Positions 19,224 through 27,567 of a stretch of 64,000 bases of DNA are shown here, piece by piece; position 1 is the first letter of the stretch; each line of letters starts with the position of its first letter. The notes beneath the pieces are model-generated. The model did not search any database. It was not told the DNA's origin and saw only the letters and a program-made list of their open reading frames with translations. The stretch is taken from NCBI RefSeq assembly GCF_023716465.1, contig NZ_CP092415.1, positions 337,001 through 401,000 on the forward strand, read 5' to 3'. The translations under genes were made by a program, and so were the position numbers. Source of the stretch: Flagellimonas marinaquae. GTDB lineage: Bacteria > Bacteroidota > Bacteroidia > Flavobacteriales > Flavobacteriaceae.

Positions 19224-19880
19224 TTACACGAATTTTTCTTTATAAAGAAATTTTCCTAGATCTACGATTTTTTCCAGTGATGTGTTCTCGAAAATCTGAA
19301 AAATAGTGGTCACCGACTTTTCAATGGCAATATCTGTTTTCTCCAGTCCGGGAGAACCATCTTCCGCCCAAAATTTTAAAATGAACAAAAATTGCAGCCA
19401 AGCACCCTCCGAAAACAATGGCGCATTAAATTTTAAGATTTTTAGATTTTTCTCCTCATTTCTTTCTTCGATCAAAGTAGATGCAAAATCCTTAAAACGT
19501 TTACGAAGCCCCTTTAACTGACTTAATCCCTCCATGGAATGCTTGTGCTCCTTAATCATAAAGAGAACATAACTTCTATTAAGTGTCAAATTCTCGAAAA
19601 AGGTGTAGAAGAAAGTAAGCATCTTTTCCTCGTTCGTCATTCCCGGATATTCCTTATTTTTTTGGATCAATTCAAAACTATTGTCGAAAAACTTGTTCCA
19701 TATGGTTTTTTGCAGGGTATCCAAAGAACCAAAAAAGCCATAGAACTCATCCTCCTTAATTTTGTTCTCCTTACAGAATTTATAAACCGAGCCAGGTATT
19801 TTTTCCTGCTCCAATACGGACTCCATGAACAAGCCGATTATCTTATCCTCGGTTATTTTGGATTTTGATGTATTTGCCAT
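19224..19880 (-). CDS. TetR-like transcriptional regulator
   Basis: The 218-residue helical protein has an N-terminal helix-turn-helix region in residues 10-57 (TEDKIIGLFMESVLEQ, then YKFCKENKIKEDEFYGFFGS) in the TetR position, followed by a larger all-helical ligand or dimer domain. The HTH diverges from the TetR consensus, so the family call is moderate. It is upstream of and probably co-transcribed with the ABC1 kinase. Two palindromes in the upstream intergenic region (19947-19978 and 20090-20103) are candidate operators. Confidence 0.75.
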   Translation of the reverse strand: MANTSKSKITEDKIIGLFMESVLEQEKIPGSVYKFCKENKIKEDEFYGFFGSLDTLQKTIWNKFFDNSFELIQKNKEYPGMTNEEKMLTFFYTFFENLTLNRSYVLFMIKEHKHSMEGLSQLKGLRKRFKDFASTLIEERNEEKNLKILKFNAPLFSEGAWLQFLFILKFWAEDGSPGLEKTDIAIEKSVTTIFQIFENTSLEKIVDLGKFLYKEKFV

Positions 19881-20211
19881 TTTGGTATGTTTTTAAAAGG
19901 TTCTGTATAAAATGTTATTGGCAGGTGATAAAATTGAATTTTTAAAGAAAATGCACTTTCGAGCGAAAGTGCATTTTCACAACCTAACCAATAAATAAAC
20001 AAACTTGTTATAGTAGTGCTTTTTCATAGCAATTTTCCCATAACAATGTAAAGATACATTTTTTGTTTAATGATTTTTATAATTAAATAAACAAAATTTT
20101 GTTAAAAATGATATCAGGTCATTTTTTTCGTCCAAATGTCAGTTTGTCATATTTATGATTCTGGTATTTTTTTTGACCAGTCAGCAATAAAAAGACTAAA
20201 ACAACAAAACG
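19881..20211. other. Divergent intergenic region, TetR-like gene / htpG
   Basis: 331 bp, very AT-rich, with no credible gene. It holds a 32-bp palindrome (19947-19978), a 14-bp perfect palindrome AACAAAATTTTGTT (20090-20103), a direct repeat TGTCA-N3-TGTCA (20137-20149) and a likely htpG promoter of the form TTTG-N18-TATTTTTT (20143-20172). Confidence 0.55.
19947..19978. promoter_or_regulatory. 32-bp near-perfect palindrome
   Basis: Two 15-bp arms (GAAAATGCACTTTCG and its exact complement) are separated by AG. It lies 67-98 bp upstream of the TetR-like start. It could be the regulator's operator or a hairpin ending a short RNA; there is no long T run on either side, which favours the operator. 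Confidence 0.5.
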
Positions 20212-22098
20212 ATGGCAACAGGTAAAATCAATGTTTCAGTAGAGAACATTTTTCCCTTGATCAAAAAATTCCTATACAGTGATCACGAGATTTTCTTAAG
20301 GGAACTTATTTCCAACGCTACGGATGCGACCTTAAAACTAAAGCACCTCACATCCATTGGAGAGGCCAAGGTGGAATACGGCAACCCTATGATCGAGGTA
20401 AAAGTCGACAAGGACAATAAACGAATCCATATTATAGACCAAGGTATCGGGATGACGGAGGATGAAGTGAAAAAGTACATTAACGAAGTAGCTTTTTCCG
20501 GTGCAGAAGAGTTTTTGGACAAGTATAAAGATGCGAGCAAGGATGCCGGGATCATTGGGCACTTTGGCCTTGGATTTTACTCGGCTTTTATGGTTGCGGA
20601 AAAAGTGGAAATCCTTACCAAGAGCCATAAGGATGAGCCAGCGGTGCATTGGAGCTGCGACGGCTCTCCCGAATTCTCCCTTGAACCTAGCGACAAAACA
20701 GAGCGAGGAACAGAGATCATACTGCATATCGCCGAAGATTCCACCGAATTTTTGGAGGATGCCAGAATAAGGGAGCTTTTGGTAAAGTATAATAAGTTTA
20801 TGCCCATTCCGATCAAATTCGGAACAAAAACCGAGACGCTTCCCAAACCTGAAGATGCAAAAGAAGAAGATCCAGCTCCAACCCAAGAGGTGGACAACAT
20901 CATCAACAACCCAAATCCGGCCTGGACCAAGCAACCTTCGGATTTAAAGGACGAGGATTACAAAAACTTTTACAGGGAGCTATACCCGATGCAGTTCGAG
21001 GAACCTTTGTTCCACATCCACCTCAACGTGGATTATCCGTTTAACTTAACAGGTATTTTATATTTCCCAAAGTTGACCAACGACCTCAGTATCCAAAAGG
21101 ATAAAATCCAACTGTACCAGAACCAAGTGTTCGTAACGGATAACGTAGAAGGTATTGTTCCTGAGTTTCTGACCATGTTGAAAGGTGTCATCGACTCCCC
21201 GGATATTCCATTGAACGTGTCTAGGTCCTACTTACAGGCGGATGGTGCGGTTAAAAAGATATCCTCTTACATCACCAGAAAAGTTGCGGATAAATTAAGC
21301 TCGCTCTTTAAGAATAATCGAGAGGACTTCGAGCAAAAATGGAACGACATTAAAGTAGTGATAGAATACGGTATGCTTTCGGAAGACAAGTTTTTTGAGA
21401 AAGCGGACAAATTTGCGCTCTATCCAACCATTGATGGGGATTACCATACTTTTGAAGAGCTGGAAGCCAAAATCAAGGACAACCAGACCGACAAGGACGA
21501 TAAATTGGTGGTACTCTACACTTCCGATAAAGAAGCGCAGCACAGTTATATAGAAGCCGCCAAGGCAAAAGGTTACGAAGTGCTCCTACTGGATTCGCCC
21601 ATTGTCCCCCATTTGATGCAGAAATTGGAGACCTCCAAAGAGAATCTATCCTTTGTGCGAGTGGATTCGGATCATATAGACAACCTCATCAAAAAAGAAG
21701 ATACGACCATATCCAAATTGTCCGATGAGGAAAAAGACAGCCTAAAGGCTGATTTGGAAAAAGTAATTTCAGATAAGGGCTATACAATTCAATTGGAGGC
21801 CATGGAAAGCAGTGCTTCACCTTTTATTATTACCGAGCCAGAATTTATGCGCCGAATGAAGGAGATGCAGCAAACCGGGGGCGGAGGAATGTTCGGTATG
21901 GGCAACATGCCGGATATGTACAACCTGATCGTAAACACCAACCACGAATTGGTGGGCGAAATACTGAATACCAAAACAGCAAAAAAGCGGGAAAGATTGA
22001 TCAATCAGTCCCTGGACTTGGCAAAATTGTCCAAAGGACTCTTAAAGGGAGAGGAACTTACCAAGTTTATTTCCCGTAGCTACGATATGATCAAGTAG
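20212..22098 (+). CDS. htpG: Molecular chaperone HtpG (Hsp90)
   Basis: The 628-residue Hsp90 has an N-terminal GHKL ATPase (ELISNATDA; DQGIGM; GHFGLGFYSAF lid region), a middle domain (around VSRSYLQAD) and a C-terminal dimerisation domain. A Pro/Glu-rich insert with DAKEEDPAPTQEVD lies near 225-240. It remodels client proteins under stress in the cytoplasm. It is monocistronic, with a hairpin terminator 24 bp after the stop. The upstream region has a primary-type promoter overlapping a TGTCA direct repeat, possibly stress-related. Confidence 0.96.
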   Translation: MATGKINVSVENIFPLIKKFLYSDHEIFLRELISNATDATLKLKHLTSIGEAKVEYGNPMIEVKVDKDNKRIHIIDQGIGMTEDEVKKYINEVAFSGAEEFLDKYKDASKDAGIIGHFGLGFYSAFMVAEKVEILTKSHKDEPAVHWSCDGSPEFSLEPSDKTERGTEIILHIAEDSTEFLEDARIRELLVKYNKFMPIPIKFGTKTETLPKPEDAKEEDPAPTQEVDNIINNPNPAWTKQPSDLKDEDYKNFYRELYPMQFEEPLFHIHLNVDYPFNLTGILYFPKLTNDLSIQKDKIQLYQNQVFVTDNVEGIVPEFLTMLKGVIDSPDIPLNVSRSYLQADGAVKKISSYITRKVADKLSSLFKNNREDFEQKWNDIKVVIEYGMLSEDKFFEKADKFALYPTIDGDYHTFEELEAKIKDNQTDKDDKLVVLYTSDKEAQHSYIEAAKAKGYEVLLLDSPIVPHLMQKLETSKENLSFVRVDSDHIDNLIKKEDTTISKLSDEEKDSLKADLEKVISDKGYTIQLEAMESSASPFIITEPEFMRRMKEMQQTGGGGMFGMGNMPDMYNLIVNTNHELVGEILNTKTAKKRERLINQSLDLAKLSKGLLKGEELTKFISRSYDMIK

Positions 22099-22120
22099 AC
22101 ATAAAAATCCTATTGATCGT

Positions 22121-22150
22121 GAAAACCGCTCTAAATGAGCGGTTTTTGTA
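22121..22150 (+). terminator. htpG terminator
   Basis: The stem AAACCGCTC / GAGCGGTTT with a 4-5 nt loop ends in a T run. It ends before the ATG at 22155, which argues against an earlier in-frame start at 22113 for the next gene. Confidence 0.85.
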
Positions 22151-22154
22151 TTTT

Positions 22155-23525
22155 ATGACTATCTTGAGAGGGCAAACCAATTACACCGTGGGCAACAACG
22201 ATTACAACAGTCCAACTTTTAGAAAATTATTGGATTCCCTTCAACAACAGAGTTGGGAATTGGAACTCATCATTTCCGGTTTTGCCATTTTTGGGCTCTT
22301 TACCGCCTACGAACCGCTTCGTATAGAAATGATTAATGCACAAAACGAAGACCAGATCTACCGTTTTGTGGTTTACTTTATCCTTAACATTGCCTGTTCC
22401 ATTCTGCTGTTCAACCTATTGCTCCACGTTGTTTTAAGAGGTTTATGGATCGGTGCGCTCGGTCTTCGTTATGTTTCTGGAGATATTGAGTTCGAGCGGC
22501 TCCGCTATTCCGAACGCTTTACCAAATATTTAAAAAAGCGCATAATTTCTTTTGATCGCTACATCGCCAATCTGGAAAATTACTGCAGTGTATTGTTCGC
22601 CATTTCGTTTCTGTTGATTTTCTATGTGCTCGCCATGACCATGATCATCCTATCGATCATATTGGTGGCCAACTATATTCTCGAGAGCGATGTTTTGCCC
22701 GAAGCCGCCGCCAGTATAATAGGGGGTATATTGATCTTGTTCATCATTTTTGGAATGTTCCTGACCTTTATCGACTTTATTACACAAGGTTGGTTAAAAA
22801 AAAAGAAATGGGTCTCTCGTATATATTTCCCCATATATTGGGTTTTTAGTTTTCTCACCCTTTCGTTTCTTTATCGACCATTGGTCTATAATTTTTTGGA
22901 TAACCGCTTTGGAAAAAAACTGACCTTGCTCCTGACCCCGATCTATATTGCCATTTTGATGCTGACCAGTTTGGAATACCGTCAATCCAACTATCTGGAC
23001 AAAGAACAGCGATCGTCCAGCATGTTTGCCAAAAAAGATAATTATTGGGACATGATGACAGAGGAAGGAGATTTCCCCGGACGCATGGTGATTCCTTCAA
23101 AAGTAATTTCCCAACCCTATCTCCAAGTTTTTGTTCCTTTTTCCGAAAATTTGGAAAATCGTGTATTTGCCTTCAACGATTCTTTGACTCCCAAAGAAGA
23201 CCGCAGAGGACTTTCCAGTAGTATAAAAGTCAATTCAAACTGGAGCGACGAGATCACGAGCCTCCGTCAAAAGGACAGTATTCGCAAAAAATATTTAAAA
23301 ACCTTTAACGAGATGTATTCCTTCCGAATCGACACCCTTGAAATGGACGAGGATTTTATAATAACTACTGCAATGAACGATATTCTGGGTTTTGAAACCT
23401 ACCTCAAAATCTCTCAACTGAAAGAAGGGAAACATATTATTCGTTTGAGGCGAAAACGGAAGGAAAAAGATTCTATTGTAACGGTATCGGATGCTATCTT
23501 ACCGTTTTGGTACTTTAAAAACTAA
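22155..23525 (+). CDS. Unrecognised multi-spanning membrane protein
   Basis: I do not recognise this 456-residue protein. Starting at 22155 (MTILRGQTNYTV) avoids reading through the htpG terminator. It has about six predicted membrane helices in the first two-thirds: near residues 35-55, 72-108, 140-180, 190-218, 232-258 and 264-282. A soluble C-terminal region of about 170 residues follows, rich in charged residues. It is 5 bp upstream of a DoxX-like gene and probably co-transcribed with it. Function unknown. Confidence 0.75.
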   Translation: MTILRGQTNYTVGNNDYNSPTFRKLLDSLQQQSWELELIISGFAIFGLFTAYEPLRIEMINAQNEDQIYRFVVYFILNIACSILLFNLLLHVVLRGLWIGALGLRYVSGDIEFERLRYSERFTKYLKKRIISFDRYIANLENYCSVLFAISFLLIFYVLAMTMIILSIILVANYILESDVLPEAAASIIGGILILFIIFGMFLTFIDFITQGWLKKKKWVSRIYFPIYWVFSFLTLSFLYRPLVYNFLDNRFGKKLTLLLTPIYIAILMLTSLEYRQSNYLDKEQRSSSMFAKKDNYWDMMTEEGDFPGRMVIPSKVISQPYLQVFVPFSENLENRVFAFNDSLTPKEDRRGLSSSIKVNSNWSDEITSLRQKDSIRKKYLKTFNEMYSFRIDTLEMDEDFIITTAMNDILGFETYLKISQLKEGKHIIRLRRKRKEKDSIVTVSDAILPFWYFKN

Positions 23526-23530
23526 ATGTT

Positions 23531-23887
23531 ATGATTCCTTGGCACCTCTATGCAATGGCCGGAATGTATGTTTTTGCAGGCGCAATGCATTTTATAAAAC
23601 CCAAAATCTATATGCGGATAATGCCCATGTATTTGCCAAAACATAAGCTTTTGGTGTACTTGAGCGGGTTGGTGGAAATTTTATTGGGCATTGGCGTTTG
23701 TTTTGATGCCACCCGAAAACTGAGTTCTTTTGGTATTATTTTAATGTTGGGCGTTTTTCTATCCGTACACTTTTATATGCTCTCGGGCGAAAAAGCATCG
23801 GCGGGCATTCCAAAATGGATATTGATCCTTAGGATACCGCTACAGTTCTTTTTAATGTACTGGGCGTATTTTTACGCGTATCTCTAA
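23531..23887 (+). CDS. DoxX-like small membrane protein
   Basis: A 118-residue protein with four predicted helices and the DoxX-type features AGAMHFIKPKIYMRIMP and LVEILLGIGV. Family members are linked to redox chemistry in the membrane, but none of the partner enzymes lies next to it. It follows the unknown membrane gene by 5 bp. Its stop codon interlocks with that of the convergent gene (TAA at 23885-23887, reverse stop at 23884-23886). Confidence 0.8.
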   Translation: MIPWHLYAMAGMYVFAGAMHFIKPKIYMRIMPMYLPKHKLLVYLSGLVEILLGIGVCFDATRKLSSFGIILMLGVFLSVHFYMLSGEKASAGIPKWILILRIPLQFFLMYWAYFYAYL

Positions 23888-24294
23888 TAACTATTACCGC
23901 CCAAATGTTTTTTTAGCCAAGGTACCTGAGCAAAGAACAATAATCCTAGGAACAAAAATGCATACACCATGGTTTTGGGAAAAGAATAACCGCTCATCCA
24001 TTGCCAGTCCATATGGAACCAAGCATTCATATTGATGTTTTTGAACCAGCCTTGGCCACCGCTCGGTCCTAACTGTGTGCCTAAATAAGCCAAAAGTGCA
24101 ACAAATGCAATAAACCCGAAGGATAAAACTCTTCCGGATAAAATCGGTTGGTACTTAAAAACCTCTTTTGGGGATTCCGCCTCTATTTGCCGCAGTACAT
24201 TTTTGGTAAAATCCGCAGAAGGCGATTCGATTGGCGCCTCTGCCATGAATTTATCCATTAAAGCTTCCAGTTTTTTATTTTCTTCCTTATCCAT
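23884..24294 (-). CDS. Putative anti-sigma factor (membrane protein)
   Basis: The 136-residue protein has a soluble N-terminal region (residues 1-55, MDKEENKKLEALMDKF onward) and two predicted helices (about 55-75 and 108-127). Its start overlaps the end of the ECF sigma gene by 8 bp. This position, size and topology are those of a membrane anti-sigma factor, although no zinc-binding anti-sigma motif (HxxxCxxC) is present. The role is inferred from context. Confidence 0.6.
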   Translation of the reverse strand: MDKEENKKLEALMDKFMAEAPIESPSADFTKNVLRQIEAESPKEVFKYQPILSGRVLSFGFIAFVALLAYLGTQLGPSGGQGWFKNINMNAWFHMDWQWMSGYSFPKTMVYAFLFLGLLFFAQVPWLKKHLGGNSY

Positions 24295-24865
24295 TGCTCT
24301 GCAAAATTTCTTTGTTCATACTTTTTTCCATGATCGCAGCCAGTCTTTTCCGGGCCCTGAACAACCTTACTTTTAGTGTATTTGCGGGAAGATTTGTAGT
24401 TTTTTCCATTTCTTGTAGATTCTTCTCCTCAAGATAGAACAAAGTAAGGACTCCAGCATCTTCCGAGGATAGCTGTAACAGGCATTGATCTATAAATCTG
24501 TTTTTTTCCTCCCTTATCATACTATCTAGGGCCGTATCGATTTCTGCATAGGCAATTTGATCCAATTGTTCTAAATCGTCGTGCAGTCTTGCCTTTTTAT
24601 TTTGTTTCATCTTATCCAGGCATGAGTTATATGCAATCCTATACACCCATGTGGAAAGTTTAGACCCCCCTTTAAAATTGGACAAAGATCGGTACACCTT
24701 GATAAATACGTCTTGCGAAACCTCTTCGGCCTCCTCCCTATTGGCCAACATTCTTATGCACAATGTAAACACCAAATCCTTATAACTATCCACAAAATCC
24801 GAGAATGCACGGGAATTTCCCATGCAAATTTTCGAGATCAGTTCTTTTTCCTTGTTGGTCAGCAT
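24287..24865 (-). CDS. ECF RNA polymerase sigma factor (sigma-70 family)
   Basis: The 192-residue protein has region 2 (about 20-90: FSDFVDSYKDLVFTLCIRML, EVSQDVFIKVYRSL, KLSTWVYRIAYNSC) and region 4 (about 130-180: LTLFYLEEKNLQEMEKTTN with the helix-turn-helix, VRLFRARKRL). It directs RNA polymerase to a stress or envelope regulon. The next gene is a candidate anti-sigma factor. A TGTAAC-N17-CGTC element faces this gene, consistent with autoregulation, and would leave almost no untranslated leader. Confidence 0.93.
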   Translation of the reverse strand: MLTNKEKELISKICMGNSRAFSDFVDSYKDLVFTLCIRMLANREEAEEVSQDVFIKVYRSLSNFKGGSKLSTWVYRIAYNSCLDKMKQNKKARLHDDLEQLDQIAYAEIDTALDSMIREEKNRFIDQCLLQLSSEDAGVLTLFYLEEKNLQEMEKTTNLPANTLKVRLFRARKRLAAIMEKSMNKEILQSNG

Positions 24866-24874
24866 TGCTCATTG

Positions 24875-24901
24875 GACGATTAAACCATTGTTAAGGTTAC
24901 A
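24875..24901 (-). promoter_or_regulatory. ECF-type promoter facing the sigma gene
   Basis: The minus strand reads TGTAAC, 17 bp, CGTC, ending about 10 bp before the sigma start codon. It pairs as one arm of an inverted repeat (AAGGTTACA / TGTAACCTT) with the divergent promoter. Confidence 0.65.
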
Positions 24902-24925
24902 CAGAAAATAAAATTTATAAAAAAA

Positions 24926-24952
24926 TGTAACCTTACTCAGAAAACCGTCGTC
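24926..24952 (+). promoter_or_regulatory. ECF-type promoter facing the DUF6249 gene
   Basis: TGTAAC (24926-24931), 17 bp, then CGTC (24949-24952); a second CGTC overlaps at 24946. The spacing is identical to the divergent copy. It lies about 50 bp before the DUF6249 start. Confidence 0.65.
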
Positions 24953-25000
24953 ATAGGTTATGAACAAACAAATTATGAATAATCATTAAAACGAATAGTT

Positions 25001-25354
25001 ATGGGATCTGAAGTAATCATTTTACCAATCATTTTTGGAGTAATTTTTGCCATTGCCTACCTCTTTTTTTCAACAAGGAACAAAGAACGCTTGGCCTTAA
25101 TCGAAAAAGGTGCCGACGCCAGTATTTTTATGAAAGGAAGACGGGAAGGCGCCGCTCCGTTCTGGAAAATCATCATTCTAAACCTTTCTTTATTATTAAT
25201 GGGTATCGGGGTTGCCATTTTTGTTGCTTCCATTCTTCACTATAATTTAGGGGTGGAAGATGAGGTCGCTTATCCGGGAACCATATTCCTTTTGGCGGGC
25301 GTTGGCCTTATGGTAGGTTTTAACATGACCAAAAAATTGGAAAAGAAGGACTAA
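25001..25354 (+). CDS. DUF6249-type small membrane protein
   Basis: A 117-residue protein with three predicted helices: the N-terminal one (residues 5-25), 52-78 and 93-108. A basic loop between the first two carries RNKERLALIEKGADAS. It resembles DUF6249 proteins, which often lie beside ECF sigma genes in Bacteroidota (family recollection, not searched). The divergent matched promoters suggest it belongs to the sigma factor's regulon. Function unknown. Confidence 0.75.
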   Translation: MGSEVIILPIIFGVIFAIAYLFFSTRNKERLALIEKGADASIFMKGRREGAAPFWKIIILNLSLLLMGIGVAIFVASILHYNLGVEDEVAYPGTIFLLAGVGLMVGFNMTKKLEKKD

Positions 25355-25378
25355 AACCATCTCTTTTAAAAAGAGGTA

Positions 25379-25409
25379 AAAACCACCGCTTGTGGCGGTG
25401 GTTTTTTAT
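25379..25409 (+). terminator. Terminator after the DUF6249 gene
   Basis: The stem AAACCACCGC / GCGGTGGTTT is followed by six T, just upstream of the MOSC gene. Confidence 0.85.
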
Positions 25410-25420
25410 AACTTGCCATT

Positions 25421-26053
25421 ATGAAAATAATATCCACCAATCTCGGAAACCCTACCAAAATAGTTTGGAACGGCAAAGAAACCACCACTGGCATTTACAA
25501 ATTTCCCGTGGACCAACCCATTTTATTGGAGAGCACAGATGTAAAGGGCGATTCGGTGATAGACCGAAAGCACCATGGCGGCATCTACAAGGCTGCCTAC
25601 CTTTTTTCTGCTGACCGTTACGCATACTGGAAGGAGAAATATCCCGATTTAGAATGGAATTGGGGTATGTTCGGTGAAAATTTGACCATTCAAGGTTTGG
25701 ATGAATCCCAAATTAGAATCGGAAGCATATACCGGCTCGGCACTGCATTGGTTCAAATTACACAACCTAGGGAGCCCTGTTATAAACTAGGCATACGTTT
25801 TAAGGACCAGAACATGATCAAACAATTTATAGATCAAGGATTTCCTGGGACCTATGTGCGGGTTCTGGAGAGTGGAACTGTAAAAACAGGTGATTCCATA
25901 GAGTTGTCAAAGGCATCCGAAACTCCATTGACCGTGCAGGAATTTTATAAACTTCTATATGCCAAAACCAAGGATAGCCATGTATTGCGATTAGCCTTAC
26001 AGAATGAAGCTATCCCAAAGAGCAAGAGGGAAAAACTAAAAAAGTGGGCATAA
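25421..26053 (+). CDS. MOSC domain protein (YiiM-like)
   Basis: The 210-residue protein has a MOSC beta-barrel (about 20-165) with RKHHGGIYKAAYLF, EWNWGMFGENLTIQG and the conserved cysteine in QPREPCYKLG, which in MOSC proteins holds sulfur or contacts molybdenum cofactor. A small C-terminal helical region (about 170-210) matches the 3-alpha extension of YiiM-type proteins. Such proteins detoxify N-hydroxylated bases using Moco. No Moco biosynthesis gene is nearby. Confidence 0.9.
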   Translation: MKIISTNLGNPTKIVWNGKETTTGIYKFPVDQPILLESTDVKGDSVIDRKHHGGIYKAAYLFSADRYAYWKEKYPDLEWNWGMFGENLTIQGLDESQIRIGSIYRLGTALVQITQPREPCYKLGIRFKDQNMIKQFIDQGFPGTYVRVLESGTVKTGDSIELSKASETPLTVQEFYKLLYAKTKDSHVLRLALQNEAIPKSKREKLKKWA

Positions 26054-26077
26054 AAAAGGGGGCCTCCCGACCCCCCA
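26051..26077 (-). terminator. Terminator of the 26480 gene
   Basis: On the minus strand a GGGGGG...CCCCC stem is followed by TTTTTT, 26 bp past the stop of the secreted-protein gene. Confidence 0.65.
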
Positions 26078-26102
26078 TGCACATAAAAATTAACTAAACA
26101 AA

Positions 26103-26480
26103 CTATCTTACTTCCATAGTTTCCTTGTAGGTTCCAAATTTGTCTACTACAACTATGGTATATTCACCTTCGAATGCCTGCTCGAAGTTGAAAGCTTTTT
26201 CCACTACTACTTTTCCGTCGATAGCCTCGTCAAAGACCAATCTATTCTTGCTATCGTATACTTTAAGAAGTACTTTACCCTGAGATATGTTCAAAAGGTT
26301 CATCATTACCTTTTGACCTTTTTTGATGAATACTGGGTCCAAGTTGACTTTTACCAAGTTTTTCTCTACCTCGTATCTTTTTACTACTTTTTTACCGAAA
26401 TCGGCTGTTGCTGTGTTGGCCATCCCGATTGCACTGATCAACAAGGCCGTTGCTACTATTAGGTTCTTTACTGTTTTCAT
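26103..26480 (-). CDS. Small secreted beta-rich protein (DUF3244-like)
   Basis: About 125 residues starting MKTVKNLIVATALLIS at 26480. The longer frame from 26555 would add residues unlike a signal peptide, and a -7 element lies between the two starts. A signal peptide (cleavage after TATA, near residue 26) precedes a single Ig-like beta-sandwich with LLKVYDSKNRLVFDE and GEYTIVVVDKFGTY. The layout recalls DUF3244 or truncated T9SS C-terminal domains. Likely periplasmic or surface; function unknown. Confidence 0.7.
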   Translation of the reverse strand: MKTVKNLIVATALLISAIGMANTATADFGKKVVKRYEVEKNLVKVNLDPVFIKKGQKVMMNLLNISQGKVLLKVYDSKNRLVFDEAIDGKVVVEKAFNFEQAFEGEYTIVVVDKFGTYKETMEVR

Positions 26481-26508
26481 AACACATCGCTTTTTTAAGA
26501 TTACAGTA

Positions 26509-26516
26509 CAAATGTA
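26509..26516 (-). promoter_or_regulatory. -7 element of the secreted-protein gene
   Basis: The minus strand reads TACATTTG, a perfect TAnnTTTG, 29 bp before the 26480 start, supporting that start. Confidence 0.45.
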
Positions 26517-26613
26517 TGTCGGGTTGGAACAGTGGAATACCACCATTTTTTCCACTTTCTATGCTATATTAACATGGCAACACACTTAACATGGCATTAA
26601 TGATAAAATAGCA

Positions 26614-26621
26614 TAACTTTG
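26614..26621 (+). promoter_or_regulatory. -7 element upstream of the AraC-family gene
   Basis: TAACTTTG is a perfect TAnnTTTG match, 70 bp before the ATG at 26691. No matching TTG is visible upstream. Confidence 0.4.
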
Positions 26622-26690
26622 CGTTAACATTGTAGATATTTGCACTTTACACACAAGTTATTGTTTGTAGAAAAAAGAAAATAGTTGAGT

Positions 26691-27560
26691 ATGATTCAGA
26701 AACCGGCATTTGAAGCTATAGCACCAAGTTTTGGCCATTCGTTTACCTTTCAAAAGTTTAACGAAAACCACGAGAACAAGAACTTAGGTTGGCACTACCA
26801 TCCAGAATTGGAGTTGGTATATGTAAACGGAGGCTCGGGCAAAAGACAAATTGGAAGCCATGTATCCTATTATAGGAACGGGGACCTCATCTTAATAGGG
26901 TCCAATTTACCACATTGTGGCTTTACGGACAGACTTACGGGCAATAAAAGTGAGACTTTGGTCCAAATGAAAGCCGACTTTTTGGGAAGTGATTTCTTTA
27001 ATATTCCCGAGATGAAGAATATCCAAAAGTTGTTCGAAGTTGCCAAAGGCGGAATTGCCTTTTCCGGTAAAACCAAAATGAAGGTTGGCGAAAAAATGGA
27101 AATCTTGGAGTATCAGACAGATTTTCAGCGATTATTGTCCATCCTTAATATATTGAACATCTTGGCCACGTCCAGCGAAATGAACGTGCTGAACGCAGAA
27201 GGTTTCTCACTGGAAACCGAAGTAAAGGACAACGATCGTATCAATGTTGTTTTTAATTATGTGAAGACCAATTTCAAAGAGGACGTAAAACTTGAGCAAA
27301 TTGCAGATATGGTAAGCATGACGGTCCCTTCTTTTTGCAGGTACTTTAAAAAAATAACCAATAAAACATTTACTCAGTTCGTGAACGAATATAGATTGGT
27401 ACATGCATCCAAGCTATTGGCAGAACAGCCCATGAGCATAACCCAAGTTTGTTACGAAAGTGGTTTCAACAACTTTTCACATTTCAATAAATCGTTCAAA
27501 GCATTTACCGGACAGAATCCTTCGGAATACCGAAACCAGTTAAAAACGGTCCTGCACTAG
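26691..27560 (+). CDS. AraC family transcriptional regulator
   Basis: 289 residues from the ATG at 26691 (a TTG two codons earlier is in frame). The N-terminal cupin domain (about 10-150) has LGWHYHPELELVYVNGG and IGSNLPHCGF, a sugar- or effector-binding fold. The C-terminal part (about 185-285) has two HTH motifs: LEQIADMVSMTVPSFCRYFK and ITQVCYESGFNNFSHFNKSF, ending in the typical TGQNPSEYR. It probably activates sugar-use genes, but none is adjacent. Confidence 0.92.
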   Translation: MIQKPAFEAIAPSFGHSFTFQKFNENHENKNLGWHYHPELELVYVNGGSGKRQIGSHVSYYRNGDLILIGSNLPHCGFTDRLTGNKSETLVQMKADFLGSDFFNIPEMKNIQKLFEVAKGGIAFSGKTKMKVGEKMEILEYQTDFQRLLSILNILNILATSSEMNVLNAEGFSLETEVKDNDRINVVFNYVKTNFKEDVKLEQIADMVSMTVPSFCRYFKKITNKTFTQFVNEYRLVHASKLLAEQPMSITQVCYESGFNNFSHFNKSFKAFTGQNPSEYRNQLKTVLH

Positions 27561-27567
27561 TAAAAAA

